Shown: positions 38,201 through 52,856, counted from the stretch's first letter. The stretch is 64,000 nucleotides of DNA from Ontholestes murinus (GCA_963969525.1 OZ018387.1:9052001-9116000), one strand, 5' to 3'. The notes: generated by a model not told the origin, from the sequence alone. Numbers and translations: made by a program.

Positions 38201-41200
38201 GCCTCATCTGTCTCATCTGTCTCATCTGTCACATCTATCTCATCTGTCTCATCTGTCTCATCTGTCTCATCTGTCTCATCTGTCTCATCTGTCTCATCTA
38301 TCTCATGTGTCTCATCTGTCTCATCTGTCATTTGTCAACTGATATCTGTCATATATCATCTGTTAGATTAAATATCTCTTTACTGCATAGAAAAAAGGTC
38401 ATTTTCTTTGGTATTTTAATTTTAATTATTTAAGTGTTCTTAGTAAATAAGCACAAATTGTCATCTGTCATTTATCTGTCACCTTTTACATTTCATTAGC
38501 CATCAATTATCTGTCAGTAGCGTTCAAAAAAATTCTTTTTTTTTGTTGGAGCCTTAATTGTTGATACTTGTTTAAAGTGTTTTAAGTATTTTTAAGTAAT
38601 TTGTATACATCATTTTTAATCTGTCATATATCATCTGTTGCATGTCATCTGTCAGTTTCAGTACCACTTTGAAATTATTCAATCCGAAAGCGGAATAATG
38701 GAATTAAACAGTCATCAAACATCTGATTTGTTTGTAATCTGTATGAAATTAAGAAAAATTTCCTTCTTTTGTTGGTTATTATTGTAATTGTTATTATTCA
38801 AAGTGATTTTTAGCAAAGAAGCATAACTTGTACAAATCATGTGTTATCTGTTATCTTTTGTAATCTATCATCTACCATCTGCCATATATCATATGTTATC
38901 TATCATCTGTCATCTTTCATCTATCATCTGTCATCTTTCATCTATCATCTAACAACTGTCACATTTCATCTGTCATTTAGCATATGTTATATAATAGTTG
39001 GAGAAAAACAGAATAAAAAATATGCATTTTTGTTATTTATTTTGTTAAGCAAAGGAGCAAAAATTTTAATATAATTTGCCATCTGTCATTTGTCATGTGT
39101 CATCTGGTGCACGAACTCCGCCCAGCTTCGTCCAGTCAAAATTTTTGTACGTTTCCTATAATTTTTGTGTAGATATTGATATGTATTTTTTTAATTTTGG
39201 ATTGTAAGCTAAAGAATAATAAACATAAACATATGTTATATATTATCTATAATCTATTATCTGTTATCTGTCATCTGTCGTCTGTCACCTATCATATATC
39301 ATCTTTTATCATCTGTCACTTTTAATGGCAACGAATGTATAGTATGCTTAATTATAATGAATGTATATTTATAGTGAAAACGAAATAAGAGAATTTAAAA
39401 GTTAATTAATCATTTATTTTTTATAATCTCTGCAGAATTGGGAAAATTTTTATTATTTAAGCAAAAAAGCATCACTTGTGATACTTCATCTGTTATGTCA
39501 TTTGTCATCTTTTGATGGTATTTAAATTGTTAATAATTAAAGTGCTTTAAGTAAAGAATCGCAACTTGTGATAATAACCATCTGTCATTTGTCTTTTACC
39601 ATCTGTCATCTTTATATCGGTTATATATCATGTGTCACATCTGTCATCTGTCATCTGTCATCTGTCATCTGACAACTGTCATCTGTAATCGGTAATCTGT
39701 CGTTTGTCATCTGAAATCTGTCATTTGTCATCTGTCAGATTTCTTGTAATGTATGATGTATTTATCTCCAACAGAATTTACATTACGATAGATGTTGATG
39801 GGTCTATAGAAAGTAAATAAGATAAGGTACCACAGTATCGTTAATTCGCACGGTTTTTTAAATTACAGAACCCACTACCGTGGTCAGTCTGTCCGAAAAT
39901 CAATGGCACCGATGTAGATGAGTGCGCAAAATCATCAGAAACCGCCTATTTCTGGTATAGGACGACGTTAGATGCCGCACCTTCCATCGACGAACCAGGA
40001 GCGCCTCGATGGTGGATCGTCATGTGTCTTCTATTATCCTGGTGCATCGTCTTCTTCATCGTTATGAAAGGAATTCAAAGCTCAGGAAAGGTAACGTATC
40101 AATATAAAAAAATACATATCCATGCAATAAATATAATTAGAAAAATAAAGAACAGTCAATTATTAGAAGCTTTATTGGTAAATAACATGAATTAAGATGA
40201 TGCACCTGTAATAGCCCTCAGAATTTTCATTAGAAAACTACAAAAATCATAATGATGGTTGCGACCGTTACTACGTGGTAATTCATAATAAACACTGAAT
40301 AAAACACTTACTATGTGTTTACCCACTATAATTATAGTGGTTAAAAACATAGTAAGTGTTTTATTCGGTGTTCAACTCCAAAAATGTATGGCCTCAAATA
40401 ACCACTGAAAACTCTAAAGGCTATTAAGTATTAAATATATAATCTTCTAATTGTTCTTCCCTAATCAAAAAATACTTTTTTGAAGTAGCTCAAAATCGCA
40501 ATGGTATTGTAAATAATTTGTATTTTGTACAAATTTAAACACAGCTATTCTAAAAATCTCGTACAATTCACCTAAATATGTTTATCTTTTATTTACAGGT
40601 TGTGTACTTTACGTCAATGTTCCCGTACCTAGTATTAACCATTTTCTTCATCAGAGGAATCACTCTGAAAGGTGCTAGCGCTGGATTAGCACATATGTAC
40701 ACTCCAAAAGTAAGTACTAAATAACCATAGTACCTTATTTGGCCTAAAACTCACCACCTACATCTTAATTAAGTAAATGTTTAGGAATTTCTCACCTTGA
40801 TCAAAAATTCAGTTTCTAAAAATTAATAAAAAGGTTTTGCAAAGTTTTTTACATTACTAATCCGAAAGATCGTGTTTTTTATCAAAGGAAAATTTCTAAT
40901 TTAAAGGAAAGTGAATAACCTTTATTTCGATTAAAACTCTTGTATCATAATCCTATCTTTGAAGATTGTTTACATCATTGATGTTGGTGGGATTTGGTGT
41001 TTAAAACCCAGATTTTTATTTTCTTTCCTTTTTTCTTTTTAGGCAGAGAAACTGCTAGAGCCGACGGTTTGGCTGGAGGCGGCGACGCAAGTGTTTTACT
41101 CGTTCGGCTTGGCGTTCGGCTCGCTCATAGCCTTCGGTTCTTACAATCAGCCGAAGAACAATTGTGTTAGAGACGTGATTTTAGTGTCGGTGTGTAACGC

Positions 41201-44200
41201 CATCACTGCCATTTACGCTAGTGTCGTCATTTTCTCGATCCTCGGATTCAAAGCGATGTCCAACGTCGACAAATGCATCGATGCGTAAGTAATTTACATT
41301 AGTAATTAAAGTACCAAAAATCTCATCCCAGTTTACTTCGGTATAAAAAGTATATAGGAATAAAAGAATTGTTGGCAAAAATGTGATCCGTCGCATGTGC
41401 TACGACAGATTGCATCCACGTGGAACCAAGTGTTGCCAGCCACGTAATAGCAATATACAGACACGTGTTTTGCTCTATTACAGCTCATCGGTGGAGTTAT
41501 GATAATAACGTGGGTCTTTTAAGAGAAAAAATTCGCGCGAGTAAATTAATTTTTATAAAAATGAATCAACGCGCCTTACAAAATAAATCCATTGATATCG
41601 TCAATTAAATATTCAAATAAATCCATTTTTAGCAGTAAATTATAGCCATGTAAACAAAATTCAATCAAACCTTTATAATATTGTTAACTAACATTTATAA
41701 ATGTTAAATCCCTAGGGACATACAAACTATTCAACTCCAATATAATTGTTCAAATATAGAATGGCAGCGCTTGTAATAAATATTTCCCAGTCCTGAGGGC
41801 ATACATATATTAAATTGATGCTAGATAATAGATCCACGTTTAATTACTAATACAAATGGGGGCACTCGTGTAATCCCACAAACAAACTTATTAATTAAAA
41901 CCCGAACAGTACGCCAACGCCCACTGACAGGAATGTGTTTGTGTGATTTCAGGAATAAGGCGAAATTAATCATGCACAGTATATTGTCGAACACGTCGGA
42001 CGAAACAGCCTATGAAAAGGTACTCAACAACCTGACGAGCGAAGACAAACTCACTTTCGGCGTGCAGACGTGTTCTCTGGCACAACAACTGGACGAGGTG
42101 AGTTGTTCACATTCAAGATAAAAGAAAATCTATTAAAAACGTGTTATAGTGACAATTATTTAAATTACTTAAAGTAATTTACGTCTTTTTAAATTTGAGT
42201 TTAGAGTGTCCGTCATTTTGTTTCTAATTATCGTACGTCAATTGTTTCAGTTGTAGGTTAAAGGTACATTAATTCTTAATGGCATTTGTGATTTTTAAAC
42301 TAATCACTCGTGGGATTATTTCTTAAACATTATTTTTAACACTGAAGGTAATTTACGTTATTTAAATTTGAACGTTGAATGCCGCCATATTGTTTCTACC
42401 CAATGTACGTCAATTGTTTCAGTTGTAGATTCAAAATACATTCATTCTTTATTGATTTTTTGATTCTTAACTTAAGTTTTGGTCAAAATTGAATTTTAAC
42501 AATTATTTTAATCATCGAAGGTAATTTACGTTTTCCAAATTTTAATTCTGACTGCCGACAAATTGTTTCTAGCAAACGTACGTCAATTGTTTCAGTTGTA
42601 AGTTAATACTAAGTCAATCGTTTATTGATTGTATGAATTTTAAATTATTCACACTCAGGATTAACTTTTAACACTTATTTTAAACATTGAAAGTTATTTA
42701 TGTTTTTGCGAATTTGAGTTTTATTTGCCACCACATTGTTTCGAGCTACAGTACGTCAATTGTTTTAATTGTAGGGGTTAAAAATACGTTTATTCTTAAT
42801 TAAGGTATTGAATTTTTAATGAATCACATGTGAGAATAATTTTTTACAATTATTTAAATCACCGAAAGTTATTTGCATTTTTTAAATTTGTGTTTTGAGC
42901 GCCGTCATATTGTTTGTAGTTATTATACGTCAATTGTTTCGATTGTTAGTCAAAAATACGTTTATTCTTTATTGATTTTATAAATTTTAAATAAATCACA
43001 CATGCGATTAATTTTTGACAATTATTTAAAATACTTAAAGTAATTTACGTCTTTTAAAATTTGAGTTTAGAGTGTTCGCCATTTTGTTATTAATCATTGT
43101 ACGTCAATTGTTTCAGTTGTAGGTTAGAAGTACGTTCATTCTTAATAGATTTTGTTATTTCTAAACTAATCACTCGTGGAATTATTATTTAAATATTATT
43201 TTTAACACTGAAGGTAATTTACGTTTTTTAAATTTGAGTTTTGAGTGTCGCCATTTTGTTTCTACACAATGTAAGTCAATTGTTTCAGTTGTAGCTTCAA
43301 AGTAGATTCATTCTTTATTGATTTTTTGATTTTTAACTTAAGTTTTGGTCGAGATTGAATTTTAACAATTATTTTAATCAGCGAAGGTAATTTAAGTTTT
43401 CCAAATTTTATTTTTGACTACCGACAGGTTGTTTCTAGCAAACGTACGTCAATTGTTTCAGTTGTAAGTTGAAACCAAGTCGATCGTTTATTGATTTTGT
43501 GAATTTTAAATTATTCACACGCATAATTAACTTTAAACACTTATTTTAAACATTGAAAGTAATTTATGTTTCTTGATTTTGAGTTTTGATTACCACCATA
43601 TTGTTTCAAGCTATTGTACGTCAATTGTTTTAATTGTAGGTGTTAAAAATACGTTTATTTTTAGTTAACGTATTGAATTTTAAATGAATCACACGCAAGA
43701 ATAATTTTTTACAATTATTTAAATAACCGAAAGTTATTTGCATTTTTTAAATTTGTGTTTTGAGCGCCGCCATATTGTTTCTAATTATTGTACGTCAATT
43801 GTTTCGATTTTTAGTTAAAAATACGTTTATTCTTTATTGATATTTTTAGTTTCAAATAAATCACACATGCGAATTATTTTTGACAAATATTTAAAATACT
43901 TAAAGTCATTTACGTCTTTTAAAATTTGAGTTTAGAGTATTCGCAATTTTTTTATTAATCAATGTACGTCAATTGTTTCAGTTGTGGGTTAAATGTACGT
44001 TCATTCTTAATAGATTTTGTTATTTCTAAACTAATCACTCGTGGAATTATTATTTAAAAATAATTTTTAACACTGAAGGTAATTTACGTTTTTTAAATTT
44101 TAATTTTAAGTGCCGCCATGTTGTTTCCACCTAACGTACGTCACTTGTTTCAGTTGTAGATTTAAAGTACGTTCATTCTTTATTCATTTTATGAATTTTT

Positions 44201-47200
44201 AACTGGAGTTTTAGACGAAATTAAATTTTAACAATTATTTTAATCATCGAAACTAATTTACGTTTTTTAAATTTGAGTTTTAAGTGCCGCCATATTGTTT
44301 CTATCCATCGTATGTCAATTGTTTCTGCTGCAGGTTTAAAATACGTTTATTTTTAATTGCTTTTGTCATTTTAAACTAATTAAAAAACAATCATTAATTA
44401 AATAATTTAATTATAAACATTATTTAAACACAAGAATTTTTTATATAATTATAATCATATATTTTTTTGTAGTGCCCTAGCGTACTCCTGACCTACCATA
44501 ATCTTAATATATTTGAGGTAGGTCAAGAGGACGCTAGGGCAATGTTAAGGTATTTGAGGTAGGTCAAGAGTACGCTAGTCTAGTCAATTGTAAGTGAATG
44601 TTTTTGGAAAAAATAGACAAAATTAAATAAACCAATATAATTTATGCAATAATTTTAGATTTAGAACCTAATTGCTTATATGTAGTGGGTGGATCTTCTC
44701 TAACTTAAATCAGTTTTATTTCATGGTCAAGAAATTACGAATTACATTACGATTTTGGCTTGAACTAAAATAAATTACGAGCGTTAGTTTATAAAACTTG
44801 AAGAACTTTAGAAATTCGTAAATGTCGCCGTTTAAATCCTTCGCATGGGGGAAGGGCGGCACTTAACACGTTTATTAAGGATCTCGCACACCCCGTCGAG
44901 AATGTCAAGAGTCTCGGCTTTAATTTTGGAAAAACCGTCAAGCCTGCGAGATTAACGCGACCGTTTACGTTTGTTTCTAGGCGGCGGAAGGCACCGGCCT
45001 GGCCTTCATCGTCTTCACGCAGGCCATCGTCGAACTGCCCGGGGCACCCTTCTGGGCGGTCATCTTCTTCATGATGCTGCTGTCGCTCGGACTCGGATCG
45101 CAGATCGGTATTTTGGAGGGGATGCTCTGCACCATCTTCGATATCGAGATTTTCAAGAGGATCAAGAAGCAATATGTTACTGGTATGTAGGTTATTAACA
45201 AGAAGTAAATTTTTATATACACTAAACTAAAAAGATAATTTTGTGTTCAACAAATTCACCCTCGATATGGAGGCGAAGTCGCAGGTGTGCAAGTGGGAGG
45301 GAAATGAATATAAATTGGAGAATTTTCTGGGGAAAATATTTACTAGATTGCATGTTTCTATTACCATATTTCTACCTCGTGTTTCAATCTTTGTCAGGGA
45401 AAAAATTGATAGAAATTTATATTATTTTTTGTTGATATGGTAATTATTCTTCTTTAAAATATCATTATTAATTAATTATAATAAACAGGAGTTGTATGCA
45501 TCATTTGCTTCTTCGTTGGACTGATCTTCACCACCGGCGCCGGTGAATACTGGCTGAAGATGTTCGACTCGTTCGCAGCGACGATTGGTTTGGCCGTGGT
45601 CGCCCTAATGGAGATGATTTCGGTGATTTATATCTACGGCCATGAGAAGTTCACTCAGGATATTCAGGATATGACAGGGTACAGGCCGGGCATATTCTGG
45701 CAAGTCACTTGGCGCTTCCTGGCGCCTATCATCATGACGATCCTACTAATCTCCTCCGTCGTATTCATGGTGCTCAAAAAACCCACGTATCAGGCTTGGA
45801 TCGCCGAAAAGGTAATTTCGAGCATAAGCATTGTTGCATCACTAATTTTTTATTAAATACAGGGTGAAGTGTTATCCTTGGAATACCCCGGATGGGTAAT
45901 GGGAATCGCCATCACGATGATCTTCGCTGGAATCCTCCCCATTCCCATAGTGTTCCTGTTACGAAGATACCAATGCTTGAAGATGGACATCAACATCCAC
46001 GAAGGATCGATCAGGCGTATCGACACCACCGTGTCCACCAAGGAAATGATCACGGATGTCGATGTAAGCCAACATTTTCATTATTACATCCGGGTGTTCG
46101 TCATCAATGTATAATACTAACAATATAAATGTTTAAAATCCTATATACATAATCGAAACGGAAGCTATTAGCCTGCTAACCTGTTATTTTTTTATTAATT
46201 CTGATTGGCTAGGAGCAATTAACAAGTCCGGACGGACCGTGTCTCACTGCTACCAACACACGCAAAAATAAATTCACTATCGGAGACTTTGAGGTCTAAT
46301 GTAAGTACTGCTTGGTAGCGAAACAAACGACTTAGTGATATTTTTTTTGGGTATTTAATTGGCACCAGTGTATTTTTTTAAAGAACGAACCATTTTTAGC
46401 ATTTTGATCATTGCTATCAAGCAGTCTGTAATATAGTATTGTTGAACGAAATTTGGAAATTGCACGTTTTCTAGTTTTATTTGCATGCTAATTGCTTCAG
46501 GTGAGTATTTCCAAAACAGCATTTGTTTATTTGTGTGTGTGTGTGTGTGTGTGTATGTAAGCGTACTAGCATTATCAGCTTTTTTGTTTACCTACAGATA
46601 AAACGTTTACGGCTTTTATGGTATGAGATTAGTAAATGTGTGCATTTTCAATTAGGCATGCAGGAATAAAAAGTGTAGTTTATATTTTATTACTATAATT
46701 ACTGAATTGGTTATATAAACTCTTTAATAGTTTTAATGTAATTTTTAGCATATAAAAACCATTCTATTTCAACTGTTTATTAAATAGTTGAGTAAAATTC
46801 GAAGTGGTCTACAAAATCTATAAAAGTGTAAAGTAATTTTAGAGTAGATTATATTACAGGTTTTAAATTATTAAATTTCTTCTAATTGATCTCCAACAGT
46901 CATATCATCTTGACATTTATTGGAATTATTCATACTAATTGAGAAGGAGTAGCTTGAGAATGAGTATCTGCATCATGAGTCTCTGAAATTAACAAATTAT
47001 CATTGAAAAATGAAAAGAATCTTTCGTATAAGATAAAATTGATTCAGGAATGGTCAGATGATTATTTTAACTAGCGGCTATAACTTTGGGAACTATCGAT
47101 GGAAATCTGTAATGTCGACGAACATTTTACATCTAATGTAGTATTTCCTAATATGGCAACTTTTTCTTTAAATGGAAAAGTGAACCGTCATAACTCAACG

Positions 47201-50200
47201 TATTGGTCAAATGAGAATCCTCATTGGATTCATGAAGCACATACCTAGCATCCACAAAATTTGAATGTTTGGATGGTAATTGTCGAAAACAGGCTTATAG
47301 GCCCATTTTTAAGGGAACAAAATTTAAAATAAGAATGTTGAGGGCATTTCCGGTTAAACCGCAAGTATTGCACTTACCTGCAAAATTTCAAAGATAACGT
47401 CCGTTTGGTTTTAAAGATATTTACTTGGTTCCATACATTACCCCTCTTTTGTATATTTTAGAGATCATGTGATCAATACTAGCAAAATCAAGTTAATTTC
47501 AAGATCTTATAATGAGAATGAGATTTATTTCAAGTTCCTGTAACCACGGATAGCAAGGCTTTGTTAATAAGAATATATAAGGTTTCTTCTAGGATCCTGC
47601 AACTAAAAGTTAAAATAATAAGGTTTATTTCAAACTCCTCTGATCTAATTTAGGAGGAATAAGATTTTTGTGAGGATGTTGTGATCAAAACTAGCAAAAA
47701 TAACGTTTAATGTAAGATCCTGAAACCAAAACTAGGAAAGAATGCGGTCTCCTGTGTTCAAAGAGAATACAATTAAAGTTTATAAAGTTTATTCAAAGAT
47801 CCTGTCATCCAAGCTAGCAAGAGAAAGGTTTGTTTATTAAAGATTGCGAAAACTAGCTGTAATAATACCTTTTTGTGACCAAAACTAGCCAGATTTAAGT
47901 TTATTTAAAGATTATGCCATCAAACCTAGTAAGAGAAAGGTTTGAATTTTGAAGATCTTGAAGATAAAAACTATTTGAACCTTATCAGCGTAGCTCAATT
48001 GAAGACAGGGAAACAGAAGACTTATTTTTCTTTGATGGCACTACAACCCATAGCCTCTTGGATGTTTTGCCTCCAAAGTTAACGGTAAACAGTTAGCTGA
48101 CCTTTTCTAGTTCCATATTTTTAGCAATTCTCGAGCATCTTTGGATACTTTTTCCTCTTGATCTTAGAGCTGGTCATTTTCCTCCTGGTTGTCTTAGGAG
48201 TACCTTTTTTGCAACCCGTGCCTTTGGCATGTTTTGTACATCCCCAGCCCACATAAACCGCATTCGTCTTATGGGTGCTGTAATGGGTGGGTCTCTGTAT
48301 AGTTGGTACAATTCGTGATTGAATCTTATTCTCCACTCTTTATTATGGTTTATTGCTCCTTATATTCTTCTCAACAGATTAATTCATAGTGGTTTAAGAG
48401 GAGATTCCTTATCGGTAGCTTTGATAACAGTTTCTGTACCATCAGTCTCTGAATAGTTAAATCAATTCCAATAAATGGTCTATCTTTATCTTAGTTTTGT
48501 AGTTTGTGTTATTCTTTTCTCCAGTTCAGTAAATATTTATTTACTATTCTACATAAGGATACTAATTTATCAAATATAATGTAATGGTTTCCCTAGAGCA
48601 AATCCAAAGCTACATACAAGCTTACAAGTGTTTAATGTGAGCACCATTCGTCACACGGCACATATCAAGTCGATATGCCAATTCTACCCAAACTTTGTTC
48701 AGTGTTTGTGGTGTAATTGTTGCAACGGCTGACTCAATGTCTTAGGTCTGGTAGGTCAGCTGATAGTAGAGGCACATACACACCATCCTTTATCAACCAT
48801 CACAGGTTGAATTCACATGGCGTGAGATCGGATGAGCGTGGAGGCCATGCAAAACAGGCTCCCAAAACCCAGATATTCATTCAGAAACACCCAGTACTTT
48901 TATGTGAGATAAGGAATTACGATATTGTATCACTTATGTTTACTAATCCAAAGCTATAATTAAACAAACTTGTATGTGAGGTTGTTTATTTATTTACAAA
49001 CTTAGTTTGTAAATATAGCTTAACATTAATAAATGAGTCAACAAAAACACGAAAAATTTCTTCATCAAGCTAAAAGGCGGTGTTTCTTGAAAAATGTTCT
49101 TCCTCTAAACTATTTCTGCGCCTACTGTGTATTGTATTTCTGGAAAGAGCACAAGTTGAAACGTTCTTTCACCTTGCTTTGTGTGCTGGTAGAATCATGT
49201 CTTACAATAAGTTTGAGAAAAGAGCACAGGGGTCTTGTCGATTTTCAAAGATGCTCCCTCTATTTCTAAAGCATCCCTTTCGTATTTAAGTATGCCTTGA
49301 ACCAAAATAGGGAAATTCTAATAATAATATAAATCTTTATTTAGCAAATTCTGTTATCTACAGATGGCGTCTCCAGTGCCATGACGCATTCATTTGCCAG
49401 TCTTGCTGAGATTGTGAATGTTTTAAGATAGCAAGACTGGTGGTACTGTCTTTATAGATGCAGATGTTTTCTCTTTTCATTTATTTTGGGCACTAACAAG
49501 TATCCCTGAGAGTTCCGCCTGGACGATCGTAGAGTTTCTTTAGGGAAATTTTTAGTTCCAGACTCAATTCGGCACAATATATGCTTCCATCTGTTCCTGC
49601 TTTTTTGTTCCATCTGTGAATATGTATATAGTAGCTTCAGGAGCCTCAGAGTTTGGTGACGTATAGTATCTTTCGAAACTGTAGGGCTTAGTAGCAGGGC
49701 CCTTTTCAAAAATAAAAACATTTCTCTGAGTCGCTCTTCCAAAGATTAGCCTATATGTAGTCCGATCCTCCTTTGGACACCAGAGGTCGTTATCTCTTAC
49801 TCTTAGTTCTATACTTAGGACCATCTCCAGTATGTGTACATCCAGTAGAGGAAGAGACAATAACGCCTCCATTGCTGATGTCATATGTTACAACGGCACT
49901 TGGTGATTCTGGGTGCTAGTCCACATGATCTCCCATTGACTCTCCGACACTCCCAAAATGCCATGCTTGCTGGGTGCTAGACACCATGATTTTCTGACGA
50001 CTCTGCGATACTCTAAGAACGCCATGCTCGCCTTCTATACCTGGGTTTGAAAATGTTTCTCCAGTTCAGTTTAAGATTTAGGAAAACCCATAGATACTTT
50101 ACCTGTAAAGCCAAAACTAGTGTGGTGTTGAATATCCTAGGCAGCTTCATTATGTTCGGTTTCTATTTGTTGGTAAACAGTATCAGCTCCGTCTTAGTTG

Positions 50201-52856
50201 GATTTACCGAAAGGGAAGCAGAATTGTTATATCATCTGCATATCCTATTGCTGATAAGCCAAATTCATTTAATTTCCTTAGCAAGTGGTCTATTACCATG
50301 TTTCCCAGGAGGGGAGATAGTACCCCTCCCCTAGGACAGCCACGGATTACCCTTGCATTGGAGACTTCGTTTCCTATTGATATTTGGGCCATTCTTTTGC
50401 TTAGAATCTGTTTTATTCATTCACTAAGTGCACCTGGACTGCTGAGTATTGAAAAAGCTTGTCCTATGCTGTTAAACGCCCCTTCTATGTCTTAATGCCG
50501 AATTTAATTTATTAATGTCTCCTCAATATGGGTAACCACACAGTGAAGTGCTGATTCGCTTGAACGTGTTGATTTGGGTGAAGAGCATTCGTCTTTAAAA
50601 TATGGTCCCTGATGTACCGATAGGAAAGCTTCTACAAGGTCATAAACGATGTGAGGCTTATTGGTCTGAATGATTTGGCATTGCTGTAGTGTTTCTTGCC
50701 AGGTTTGGATATAGACTCTATTTGTTCACAAACGTTTTTACAGGATTCCTTCTGTCGCAGCCCTGCCTTCTTTTTGTATTTATAACAAGTACAATGATTT
50801 TCTGCTTCGAGTATTCTTTGTCTTCTTTAAGTGCCCTGTACTCCAAGTACATTGGCAACTAGTAGTTGCAACCTTACTTTATCTACGGCATTTTTAAATA
50901 ACGTTGTGGTAGTTGGGTCATACCATTGTCTCAGATTTTTAAGCCATGGCGTTTTTCTGAAAGAGTGAAGTTTTCTAGCTAAGTACACACTTATCACTCC
51001 GCATCATATGGTCAAAATACAAAAGTTTCCGCCGCTGAATTGTAATTAGTAATTCCGTCACTTTCTGCAAATAAGTCAGTACTCAACTTGGTTCTACGCG
51101 ACATCCATGAAATTCTTAATATTCTTCTGTATGACCACATTCAAATTCTTCGATTTGTTTACCCACAGCGTTGAGTATTGCGCTTTTTTTATAGGCTTTT
51201 CTTGCTTGCTTCCTCATCTGGTTATGTTCCTTATTTCACGATGGGTTGGTGGATTTTCCTCTAGCTGAATTGAGTATGCATGACTTTTCATGTGAGGACA
51301 TGGGAGCCTATTCCAGAAGCAGCTGAAGGTCATTAACTTCAGCTTGCATTCTTAGCGTACGGTTTTCAACTTCTTGTAGTCCTTAAGTTAAGGTTATTGT
51401 AAATAGATCCTTATTGGTTTTCCTTGAATTTCCAAACACCTCTTCAGAGTAGTATTATACATAATTTGTAACAAATCCATCTGTGATCTGACCAAGACAG
51501 AGATGCCAGTTTTGTATGTGCTTGCTTATACTCTCACTAGTAAGATGATATCGATATTTTTTCTTCTTGAGGTAACAATTTTTGGTATGTTGTGTATGTG
51601 TAGATTTGTGCTCGAAATGAATTCAAGCAGAGCTTTGCCTCTTTTATTGGTGACCACACTGAGTGGTGTATAATGAGACTGATGTTGGTTTTGCAACCTA
51701 CAATTCATGTGAGGGAGGTGGGTCGATTGTGTCATAGGGTAGATATGCGGAGAAAAACCTTACCTCCTCCTCTCCTTCGAAACAGACTACTGTGAAATTC
51801 GCTGTGGAAAATGAGGCATAAGTATGCCTTTCATGTTGGCGGGAGAATGTACATATTTACGCACACCATGGAAGATCTTGCCTTTTAAATTACCCAGTCA
51901 AAATATCCTATTTGCCATTACATAGGGTTCTTGGATTAGATCCAGGGTATTATCATTGCTTTGGAAGATGTGATTAGGACCAGGGTATTATCATTGCTTT
52001 GGAGGTTGTGATTTAGTGTTTAAACCGCCTCCGTACAATTGTAAGTTTATTTGAATTATATTTATTTCTTTCACTTTTTTATAAGAATTCAAAAGATATG
52101 TCAACAGTGGCTTTATTCTAGAGTTGTTGATTTATTATAATATAAGAATATAAAGAACTTACCATTTAAGCTTGAGAAGAGCTGTCTATGTCTCATGATG
52201 AGGTTCCTCTCTTCTGTTCTCAGCTTTCCTTGGGGTGGTATGGATGGTTTCGCTGGGTGTATGCTTCTTGGGATTAAGCGATAAGTTGGAATTTGTATCT
52301 GAGACGATACTTGTCATCTTTGCTAACGCTGCTATAGGAGGGTGATTTCTTCGTGTGGAACTCCCATCCCACCAAATCAGCCTTTGGGTTTTTCTTGGGT
52401 ATGGAGGACACACCACTTAACTTCAGCTCTCGATTCTGACCAGTTTTAAATATACCTTTGATAATGATTGTAAAATCGAAACACGTGTCAGGTAACTGAA
52501 ATAAAAAACATGGAGCAGAACAAGAGTTTAAATTCCCCTAATGTATACATACCGTTCCATCAAGAGTGTAGCGCAACAAGTATTGAATTTTTAAGATTTT
52601 ACCTCATAAAACCAATTATCGACTGAAGTCTCCGTTAAACATCGTTTGCGCTAATTGTAATCAGATATCATCTTATTGTGATATATTTAATGATTCTCTC
52701 AATTATGTCATTGCTCAATGTAATCATTCACTTTTAGTTAGTATGTAACCATTTACTATTTTGAGTTTAAGTTATGCTAGTATGTAAATTTACTTTCTTC
52801 TTTATATATGTTGCCATGTAATTGGGATTTTTTCCTGTAGGGTAATAAATATATAT

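Larger units (their letters stand above)
33195..39780 (+). repeat. intronic heptamer array (TCATCTG family, plus orientation)
   Basis: Runs of ATCTGTC-type heptamers are separated by a different spacer from that of the 4.6-13 kb array. It is marked by AAAGAAGCACAACTTCT, TTAGATTAAGTACCACTTT, TTGTTGGTATTTTAATT and AACTAAGGAAGCATAACTTG. Spacer landmarks near 34639, 35119, 35558 and 35955 give units of about 400-480 bp. Contains the homogeneous ATCTGCC block and a 9-bp derivative described separately. It ends about 90 bp before the next exon. Confidence 0.9.

Noticed and set aside
37845..38433. Serine-rich (SSVSSV), LICLIC and acidic TDETDE frames
   Set aside because: They are translations of the 9-bp CATCTGTCT array in different frames. 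The unit length is a multiple of three, so any frame stays open.
33195..39780. CRISPR-like array of regularly spaced repeats
   Set aside because: Units are contiguous 7-9-mers without unique spacers of constant length, in a eukaryotic intron, with no cas-like gene.
42235..44312. Regular ~173-bp period as a gene cluster or tRNA-like array
   Set aside because: Monomers have no open frame, no A/B-box pairs and no cloverleaf. They are satellite DNA.
44789..45222. Minus-strand frames opposite the TM8 exon
   Set aside because: They are shadows of the G/C-rich, well-supported plus-strand transporter exon.
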